Shown here in pieces: positions 21,541 to 29,699 of a DNA stretch of 29,699 bases. The position numbers were made by a program, and so were the translations under genes. Every line of letters starts with the position of its first letter. Positions within the stretch are counted from its first letter, which is position 1. The DNA comes from Haplomitrium mnioides. Taxonomy: Eukaryota; Marchantiophyta; Haplomitriopsida; Calobryales. The notes under the pieces were generated by a model. The model worked only from the letters and a program-made list of their open reading frames with translations. It did no database searches and was not told the DNA's origin. Location of the stretch: the NCBI GenBank assembly GCA_049999725.1, contig JBNGIS010033971.1:1-29699 (forward strand), written 5' to 3'.

Positions 21541-21755
21541 AGAGTACATCTGAGTAGTTTGTAATTTGAATTTCTGAAGATAAAGAGTTGGAAGATATGT
21601 CGCAGAGGAGATATGGATGTTAGAGATATTTGGTTAGTAGTTGAGCAGATTGCAGGAGCATTTGAAGTAGTTCGTAGGAGTGGAATTTGGAAGACAGGGA
21701 GTTGGAAAGTTAGGAGGGTAGAGATATTTGGTTAGTAGTAGAGCAGAGTACATCA
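21541..21755. repeat. Imperfect direct repeat, about 98-bp period
   Basis: TAGAGATATTTGGTTAGTAG occurs at 21621-21640 and 21719-21738. GAGTTGGAA precedes each copy, and AGAGTACATC occurs at 21541 and 21745. It looks like a decayed tandem duplication of two or more units just inside the right end of the insert. Confidence 0.7.
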
Positions 21756-21926
21756 GTGCAGATGTGGATTTGACATGGAGTATGACACCAGGATTATAAA
21801 GTACAATCCATTACCGTTTCAGCACTTATCATGTTATTTGTATTTCAGCCCTCTTCTCTCACATGTTGTGTGTTTCATGTATGTTGTTTTCACATATGTT
21901 AGTTTATACATGTCTGTGAGTTATTG

Positions 21927-22044
21927 AGTTTACAGAACAGAGCAGGGCTCCTCCCTTTTGCCTTGGTCTGTTCCAAGCAGTGGTGCAAAGTGCCTGTCAG
22001 TAGTTTACAGAAAGCGCAGGATTTATCCCCTATGCCCTGCGCTT
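21927..22044. repeat. Duplicated stem-loop modules near the right end
   Basis: AGTTTACAGAA occurs at 21927-21937 and 22002-22012, each followed by a GCAGG-containing segment and a C-rich segment. In the second module AAGCGCAGG (22012-22020) pairs perfectly with CCTGCGCTT (22036-22044) around a 15-base loop, 9 bases from the insert's end. The loop contains ATCCCCTAT (22025-22033), the complement of 18143-18151. The first module pairs less well. Confidence 0.75.
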
Positions 22045-22053
22045 GTCGTAATA

Positions 22054-22058
22054 CCTTG
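22054..22058. repeat. Right copy of 5-bp target duplication (CCTTG)
   Basis: CCTTG followed by ATAGCTCC resumes the satellite monomer in the phase where it stopped at 18128. Confidence 0.75.
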
Positions 22059-23496
22059 ATAGCTCCAAATTTTTTGATACCAATCCTTATTAGGTAGTGG
22101 GAACACACAAGATGAAGTCCTTGATAGCTCCATATTTGGTGTTACCAATCCTCATTGAGTAGTGGGAACACACAAGATGGAGTCCTTCATATCACTATCT
22201 TTCTTGTTGCCAATCATCAGTGAGTAGTGGGAACACACATGATGGACTCCTTGATAGCTCCAACTTCCTTGTTACCAATCCTCATTGAGTAGTGGGAACA
22301 CACAAGATGGATTCCTTCATAGCTACGTCTTTCTTGTTAGTAATCCTAATTGAGTGTTGGGAACACCCAAGATGGAGTTCTTGATAGCTCCATCTTTCTT
22401 GTTGCCAATTCTCATTGAGTAGTGAGAACACACCAGATGGAGTCCTTGATAGCTCCATATTTCTTGTTACCAATCCTCATTGAGTAGTGGGAAAACACAA
22501 GATTGAGTCCTTGATAGCTCCATCTTTCTTGATACAAACCCTCATTCAGTAGTCGGAAGACACAAGATTGAGTCCTTGATAGCTCAATATTTCTTGCTAC
22601 CAATCCTCATTGAGTAGTGGGAACACACAAGATGGAGTCCTTGATAGCTCCATATTTTTTGTTACCAATCCCTATTGAGTAGTGGGAACACACAAGATGG
22701 AGTCCTTGATAGCTCCATATTTCTTGTTACCAACCCTCATTGAGTAGTGGTAACACACAGGATGGACTCCTTCATAGCTCCATCTTTCTTAATACCAATT
22801 CTTATTGAGTAGTGGAAACACACAAGATGGAGTCCTTGATAACTCCACCTTTGTTGTAGCCAATCTTCATTGAGTAGTGTGAACACACAAGATGGAGTCC
22901 TTGACAGCACCATATTTCTTGTTGCCAATCCTCATTCAGTGGTGGGAACACACAAGATGGATTCCTTGATAGCTCCATATTTCTTATTACCAATTCTCAT
23001 TAAGTAGTGGGAACTCAAAAGATGGAGTTCTCATAGCTTCATCTTTCTTGTTACCAATCCTCATTGAGTAGTGGGAACACACAAGCTGGAGTCCTTGATA
23101 GCTACATCATTGTTGTTGCCAATCCTCATTGAGTAGTGGGAACAGACAAAAATGGAGTCCTTGATAGCCCCATCTTTCTTGTTACCAATCCGCATTGAGT
23201 AGTGGGAACACACAAGATGGAGTCAGTGATAGCTCCATCTTTCTTGTGACAAATCGTCAGAGAGTAGTGGGAACACACAAGATTTAGTCCTTGATAGCTC
23301 CATCTTTCTCGTTGCTACTCCTCATTCAGTAGTGGGAACACATAAGATGGAGTTCTTGATAGCTCCATCTTTCTTCTTACCGATCCGCATTGAGTAGTGG
23401 GAACACACAAGATGGAGTCCTTCATCTGACCATCTTTCTTGTGGCCAATCCTCATTGAGTAGTGGGGACACACAAGATAGAGTCCTTGATAGCTCC

Positions 23497-23596
23497 NNNN
23501 NNNNNNNNNNNNNNNNNNNNNNNNNNNNNNNNNNNNNNNNNNNNNNNNNNNNNNNNNNNNNNNNNNNNNNNNNNNNNNNNNNNNNNNNNNNNNNNN
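23497..23596. other. Assembly gap, 100 N
   Basis: This is a round-number gap. In the homologous copy the same flanks (GATAGCTCC at 15927-15935 and ACAGCTTC at 15993) are 57 bp apart; related blocks near 8430-8556 have one extra monomer, giving 122. The real size is probably one of these and not 100. Confidence 0.9.
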
Positions 23597-25572
23597 ACAG
23601 CTTCATATTTCTGATTACCAATCCTCATTGAGTAGTGGGAACATACAAGATGGATTTCCTGATAGCTTCATTTTTTTTGTTGCCAATCCTCATTGAGTAG
23701 TGGGAACACACAAAATGGATTCCTTGCTAGCTCTATATTTCTTGTTGCTAATCCTCATTGAGCAGTGGGAACACACAAGATGGAAACCTTGATAGCTATA
23801 TATTTCTTGTTAGCAATCCATATTTAGTAGTGGGAACACACAAGATGGATTCCTTGATAGCTCCATCTTTCCTGTTACCAATCTTTATTAAGTACTGAGA
23901 ACACACAAGATGGAGACCTTGATAACCCCATCTTTCTTGTTACCAATCTTCATTGAGTAGTGGGAACACACAAGATGGAGTCCTTGATAGCTCCATCATT
24001 GTTGTTGCCAATCCACATTGAGTAGTGGGAATACACAAGATGGAGTCCTTGATAGCTCCATCTTTCTTGTTACAAATCCTCATTGAGTATTGGGAACACA
24101 CAAGATGCAGTTGATGATAGCTCCATTTTTCTTGTTGCCAATCGTCATTGAGTAGTGGGAACACACCAGATGGAGTCCTTGATAGCTATGTCTTTCTTGT
24201 TAACAATCCTCATTGAGTAGTGGGAACACACAAGATGGAGTCCTTGATAGCTTTATTTCTTTTGTTGCCAATCCTCATTGAGTAGTGGGAACACACAAAA
24301 TGGATTCCTTAATAGCTCCATATTTCTTATTACCAATCCTCATTGAGTAGTGGGAACACACAAGATGGAAATCTTGATAGCTATATATTTATTGTTAAGA
24401 ATCCTCATTGAGTAGTGGGAATGCACAAGATGGATTTCTCGATAGCTCCATCTTTCCTATTACCAATCTTCATTAAGTACTGGGAACACACAAGATGGAG
24501 ACCTTGATAACTCTATCTTTCTTGTTACCAATCTTCATTGAGTAGTGGGAACACACAAGATGGAGTCCTTGATAGCTCCATCATTGTTGTAACCAATCCA
24601 TATTGAGTCGTGGGAATACAAAAGATGGAGTCTTTGATAGCTCCATCTTTCTTGTTACAAATCCTCATTGAGTATTGGGAACACACAAGATGGAGTTGAT
24701 GATAGCTCCATGTTTCTTGTTGCCAATCCTCATTGAGAAGTGGGAACACACAAGATGGAGTCCTTCATAGCTACGTCTTTTGTGTTTACAATCCTCATTG
24801 AGTAGTGGGAACACACAACATTGAGTCCTTGATAGTTCCATCTTTGTTGTTACCAATCCGCATTGAGTAGTGGGAACACACAAGATGGAGTCCTTGATAG
24901 CTCCAACTTTCTTGTGACAAATCCTTAGAGAGTAGTGGGCACACACTATATTTAGTCCTTGATAGCTCCATCTTTCTCGTTGCCACTCTTTATTTAGTAG
25001 TGGGAACATATAAGATGGAGTCATTGATAGCTTCATCTTTCTTGTTATCAATCCACATTGAGTAGAGGGTACACACAAGATAGAGTCCCTAATAGTTCCA
25101 TCTTTCTTATTACAAATCCACATTGAGTGGTGGGAACACACAAGATGGAGTCCTTGATAGCTCCATCTTTCTGGTTGCCAATACTCATTGAGTAGTAGGA
25201 ACACACAATTTGGAGTCCTTTATAGCTCCATATTTCTTGTTGCTGATACTCATTGGGTAATGGGAAAACAAAAAAATAGAGTCCTTGATAGCTCCATCTT
25301 TCTTGTTACCAATCCTCATTGAGTAGTGGGAACACACAAGATGGAGTCCTTGATAGCACCAAATTGCTTGTTGCCAATCCTCATTGAGTAGTGGTAACGC
25401 ACAAGATGGAGTGCTTGATAGCACCATCTTTCTTCTTAACAATCCTTATTGAGTAGTGGGAACACTTAAGATGGAGTCCTTGATAGCTCCATATTTCGTG
25501 TTGCCAATCCTCATTGAGTAGTGGGAACACACAAGATGGAGTCCTTGATAGCTCCATATTTCTTGTTACCAA

Positions 25573-25672
25573 NNNNNNNNNNNNNNNNNNNNNNNNNNNN
25601 NNNNNNNNNNNNNNNNNNNNNNNNNNNNNNNNNNNNNNNNNNNNNNNNNNNNNNNNNNNNNNNNNNNNNNNN
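25573..25672. other. Assembly gap, 100 N
   Basis: A second round-number gap within the satellite. Frames drawn through it are meaningless. The offset to copy 1 changes by about 271 bp between the last landmark before it and the first after it, so monomer number here is uncertain. Confidence 0.9.
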
Positions 25673-26033
25673 AAGATGGAGTCCTTTTAGAGCTCCATCT
25701 TCCTTGTTACCAATCCTCATTGAGTAGTGGGAACACACAAGATTGATTCCTTGATAGCTCGATATTTCTTATTACCAATCCTCATTGAGTAGTGAGAACA
25801 CACGGGATTGAGTCTTCGATAGTTCCATATTTCATGTTGCCAATCCTCATTGACTAGTGGGAACACACAAGATGGAGTCCTTGATAGTTCCATGTTTCTT
25901 GTTTCCAATACTCATTGAGTAGTGGGAACACACAAGATTGAGTTCTTGATAGCTCCATCTTTCTTGTTGCCAATACTCATTGAGTAGTGGGAACACACAA
26001 GATGGAGTCCTTGATAGCTCCATCTTTCTTGTT

Positions 26034-26080
26034 ACAAATCCTCATTGAGTAGTGGGAACACACAAGATGGAGTCCTTGAT
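26034..26080. repeat. Truncated 47-bp monomer
   Basis: ACAAATCCTC starts at 26034 and again at 26081. The 18 bases from AGCTCC to TTGTT, including the right dyad arm, are missing. Confidence 0.85.
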
Positions 26081-29000
26081 ACAAATCCTCATTGAGTAGT
26101 GGGAACACACAAGAATGAGTCCTTGATAGCTCCATATTTCTTGTTACTAATCCTCATTGAGTAGTGGGAACACACAAGATGGACTCCTTGATAGCTCCAT
26201 ATTTTGTGTTACCAATCCTCATTAAGTAGCGGGAACCCATATAATGGAGTCCTTGATAGCTCTATATTTCTTGTTACCAATCCCCATTGAGTAGTTGGAA
26301 CACACAGGATGGACTCCTTGATAGCTCCATCTTTCTTGTTAGCAATCCTCATTGAGTAGTGGGAACACACAAGATGGAGTCCTTGATAGCTCCATCTTTG
26401 TTGTAGCAAGTCCTCATTGTGTAGTTTGACCACACAAGATGGAGTCCTTGATAGCACCATCTTTCTTGTTGCCAATCCTCATTTAGTGGTGGGAACACAC
26501 AACATGAAGTCTTTGATAGCTCTATATTTCTTGTTGTCAATCCTCATTAACTAGTGAGCACTCACAAGATGGAGTCCTTCATAGCTCCATCTTTCTTGTT
26601 AGCAATCCTCATTGAGTAGCGGGAACACACAAGATAGAGTCCTTTATAGCTCTATCATTGTTGTTGCCAATCCTCATTGAGTAGTGGGAACACACAAGAT
26701 GGAGTCCTTGATAGCTCCATCTTTCTTGTTACCAATCCTCATTGAGTAGTGGGAACACACAAGATGGACTCCTCGATAGCTTCATATTTTGATTAACAAT
26801 CCACATTGATTAGTGGGAACACACAAGATGGAAACCTTGATAGCTTCATTTGTTGTTTTTCCAATCCTCATTGAGTAGTGGGAACACACATGATGGATTC
26901 CTTGATTGCTCCATTTTTCTTGTTACCAATCTCTATTGAGCTGTGGGAACACACAAGATGGAAACTTTGACAGCTCCTTATTTCTTGTTTCCAATCCTTA
27001 TTGAGTAATGGGAATACAAAGGATTGAGTCCTTGATAGCTCGATCTCTCTAGTTACAAATCATCATTAAGTAGGGGGAAAACACAAGATGGAGTCCTTGA
27101 TAACTCTATATTTTTTGCTACCAATCCTCATTGAGTAAAGGGAACACACAAGATGGAGTCCTTGATAGCTTTCTATATCTAGTTACCAATCCTCATTGAG
27201 TAGTGGGAGACAAAAAGATGGAGTCCTTGATACCTTTATCTTTTCTGTTACCAATCCTCATTGAGTACTGGGAACACACAAGATGGAGTCCTTAATAGCT
27301 CCATCTTTCTTGCTACCAATCCTCATTGAGTAGTTGGGAGACAAAAAATGGAATCCTAGATAGCTCCATATTTCTTGTTACCAATGTGCATTGAGTAGTG
27401 GGAACACACAAGATGGAGTCCTTGATAGCTTTATCTTTCTGGTTACCAATCCTCATTAAGTAGTGGGAACACACAAGATGGAGTCCTTAATAGCCTTCTA
27501 TTTCTGATTATCAATCCTCATTGAGTAGTAGGAACACACAAAATGGATTCCTTGATAGCTCCATTTCTTTTTTTTGCCAATCTTCATTAAGTAGTGGGAA
27601 CACACAAGATGGAGTCCTTGACAGCTCCATATTTCTTATTACCAATCCTCATTGAGTAGTGGGAATACACAGGATGGAGTCCTTGATAGTTCCCAATTTC
27701 TTGTTACCAATACTCATTCAGTAGTGGGAACACACAAGATTTAGTCCTTAATAGATCCATATTTCTTGTTGACAATCCTCATTGAGTAGTCGGAAGAAAC
27801 AAGTTTGAGTCCTTGATAGCTCAATCTTTCTTGTTACCAATCCGCATTGAGTAGTGGGAACACAGAAGATGGAATCCTTGATAGCTCCATCTTTCTTGGT
27901 ACAAATCCTCATTGAGTGGTGGGAACACAGAAGATAGAGTCCTTGATAGCTCCATATTTCCTGTTCCCAATCCTCATTAAGTAGTGGGAACACACAAGAT
28001 GGAGTCTTTCATAGCTCCATCTTTCTTGTTACCAATCCTCATTGAGTAGTGGGAACAAACATGATGCAATCCTTGATAGCTACATCTTTCTCATTACGAT
28101 CCTCATTGAGTAGTGGGAACACACAAAATGGAGTCCTGATAGCTCCATATTTCTTGTTGCCAATCCTCATTGAGTAGTGGGAACACCCAAGATGGAGTCC
28201 TTGATAGCTCCATATATCTTGTTACCAATCCTTATTGAGTAGGGGGAAGACACAAGATGGAGTCCTTGATAGCTCTATATTCCTTGTTGTTAATCCCCGT
28301 TAAGTAGTGGGAACACACAAGATAGAGTTCTTGATAGCTCTATCTTTCTTGTTACCAATCCTAGTTGAGTACTGGGAATATACAAGATGGAGTCCTTGAT
28401 AGCTCCATCTTTGTTGTTGCCAATTCTCATTGAATAGTGGGAGCACACAAGATGGAGAACATCATAGGACCATCTTTCTTGTTGCCAATCCTCATTGAGG
28501 AGTGGGGACACACAAAATAGAGTCCTTGATAGCTCCATATTTTTTGTTACCAATGCTCATTAAGTGGTGGCAACACACATTATGGAGTCCTTTTAGATCT
28601 TCATTGTTCTTCATACCAATCCCCATTGAGTAGTGGGAACACAGAGGATTGAGTCTCCGTTACCTCCATATTTCATGTTGCCAATCCTCATTGAGTTTTG
28701 GGAACACACAAGATGGAATCCTTTGATAGTTCCCTATTGCTTGTTACCAATACTCATTGAGTAGTCGGAACACACAAGATTTAGTTCTTGATAGCTCCAT
28801 ATTTCTCGTTGCCAATCCTCATTCAGTAGTGGGAACAAACAAGATCAAGTCCTTGATAGCTCCATCTTTCTTGTTACCAATCTGCATTGAGTGGTGGGAA
28901 CACACAAGATGGAGTCCTTGATAGCTCCATCTTTCTTGTAACGAATCCTCATTGAGTAGTGGGAACACACAAGATAGAGTTCTTAACAGTTCCATCTTTC

Positions 29001-29699
29001 TTGTTGCCAATCCTCATTGAGTAGTGGGAACACACAAGATGGAATCCTTGATAGCTATGTCTTTCCTGTTACCAATCCTTATTGACTGGTGGGAACACAC
29101 AAGATGGAGTCCTTGATAGCTCCATATTTCTTATTGCCAATCCTCATTGAGTAGTCGGAACACACAAGATGGAGTCCTTGATAGCTCCGTATTTCTTGTT
29201 TCCAATCGTGATTGAGTAGGAGGAAGACACAAGATCGAGTTCTTGATAGCTCCATATTTCTCGTTGCCAATCCTCATTGAGTAGTCGGAACAAGCAAGAT
29301 GGAGTCCTTGATAGCTCCATCTCTCTTGTTACCAATCCGCATTGAGGAGTAGGAACACACAAGATGGAGTCCTTGATAGCTCCATCTTTCTTGTAACAAA
29401 TCCTCATTGAGTAGTGGGAACACACAAGATGGAGTTCTTAACAGTTCCATCTTTCTTGTTGCCAATCCTCGATGAGTATTGGGAACACACAAGATGGAGT
29501 CCTTGATAGCTCCGTATTTCTTAATGCCAATCCTCATTGAGTAGTGGGAACACACAGGGTAGTGTCCTTAATAGCTCAATGTTTCTTGTTTCCAATCCTC
29601 ATTGAGTAGTGGGAACACGAAGGATTGAATCCTTGATAGCTCCATCTTTCTTGTTACAAATCCTCATTGAGTAGTGGGATCATACAAGATTGAGTCCTC

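Larger units (their letters stand above)
18129..22053 (+). mobile_element. Chimeric gene-fragment-carrying insertion, class unknown
   Basis: The 3925-bp insert interrupts a satellite monomer in phase between 5-bp CCTTG repeats. Its ends are TGTTAG and GTAATA. It carries N-terminal pieces of three unrelated plant genes, all in plus orientation: CBS-PB1 (18926), MAP70 (19289) and GID8-like (20413). Much of the remainder is purine-rich on the plus strand. A strong stem-loop lies at 22012-22044, and its loop is complementary to 18143-18151 near the left end. I could not find long terminal direct repeats, a PBS, a transposase or a helicase. TG ends and a 5-bp duplication suggest retroviral-type integration; same-sense capture and a 3' hairpin suggest a Helitron, but the TC/CTRR ends and the A/T site are missing. 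It is probably non-autonomous. Confidence 0.75.
23171..25870. repeat. Segmental duplication within the array, copy 2
   Basis: Partner of 15641-18040, with the same order of rare variant monomers. It contains at least one extra monomer (around 23690-23755) and two assembly gaps. The duplicated stretch includes the tandem 585-bp unit at 23880 and 24465. Confidence 0.85.
22054..29699. repeat. 65-bp satellite array, right part
   Basis: Continuation of the same array for 7.6 kb (about 118 monomer lengths, including two 100-N gaps) to the window edge. Monomers at 22111-22260 resemble those at 17922-18070, left of the insert, so local duplication also occurred around the insertion point. From about 26100 onward several indels break the strict 65-bp register (for example 28090-28135). 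No gene is present. Confidence 0.97.

Noticed and set aside
18129-22053. LTR retrotransposon for the chimeric insert
   Set aside because: TG start and 5-bp duplication fit, but I found no long direct repeat between the two ends, no PBS after the left end and no polypurine tract before a right LTR. A truncated or highly diverged LTR pair cannot be excluded.
18129-22053. Helitron for the chimeric insert
   Set aside because: A 3' hairpin and same-sense gene capture fit, but the ends are not TC and CTRR, the site is not A/T, and a 5-bp duplication is present. No Rep/helicase is encoded.
23322-25738. Frames spanning runs of N
   Set aside because: They are drawn through assembly gaps and carry no information.
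4965-29555. Dozens of minus-strand frames of about 63 codons with near-identical peptides (ELSRTPSCVFPLLNEDW and similar)
   Set aside because: They follow from the 65-bp period: three monomers are read in three successive phases (195 bp) and the TAA in TTGGTAAC closes the frame unless the unit has the TTGCC variant. Many begin at TTG, not ATG. No domain and no codon-level conservation is visible.
4755-29699. CRISPR array
   Set aside because: The repeats are contiguous 65-bp monomers with no unique spacers, in a plant nuclear setting with a copia element.

Overview
The window is nuclear DNA of a land plant. The evidence is a plant-type Ty1/copia retrotransposon with an initiator-Met tRNA primer site, and fragments of genes from plant-type families: MAP70 (plant-specific), a CBS-PB1 protein and a GID8-like LisH-CTLH protein. 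The species cannot be named from the sequence. Nothing here looks like an intact host gene. The window reads as a heterochromatic satellite block invaded by two mobile elements.

Layout. (1) 1-4754: a minus-strand Ty1/copia LTR retrotransposon. Its left (3') LTR is cut by the window edge; its right (5') LTR is complete (4497-4754, 258 bp). One gag-pol frame (4366 down to 56) carries the expected domains in copia order (Gag, CCHC knuckle, protease, integrase, RT, RNase H) and is broken only by two in-frame stops. (2) 4755-18128 and 22054-29699: one tandem array of a 65-bp monomer, about 206 plus 118 monomer lengths, with nested higher-order repeats (3-, 4- and 7-9-mers), large internal duplications and three runs of N. 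Many 63-codon frames on the minus strand come from the 65-bp period and are not genes. (3) 18129-22053: a 3925-bp non-satellite insert that interrupts the array in monomer phase and is flanked by a 5-bp direct repeat (CCTTG). It holds the 5' ends of at least three unrelated plant genes, all on the plus strand: a CBS-PB1 domain protein, MAP70 and a GID8-like LisH-CTLH protein. The CBS and GID8 pieces each carry a 1-nt frameshift. The MAP70 piece stays open for 247 codons with an unrecognised tail.

The most unusual object is this chimeric insert. It has TG...TA ends, a 5-bp duplication, no detectable LTRs, and a 9-bp stem-loop 9 bases from its right end. The loop of that stem is complementary to a 9-base stretch near the left end. 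It fits no standard element class cleanly. The second unusual point is a 7-bp dyad inside the satellite monomer: several variant monomers change both arms together, and one monomer carries an exact 10-bp inversion.
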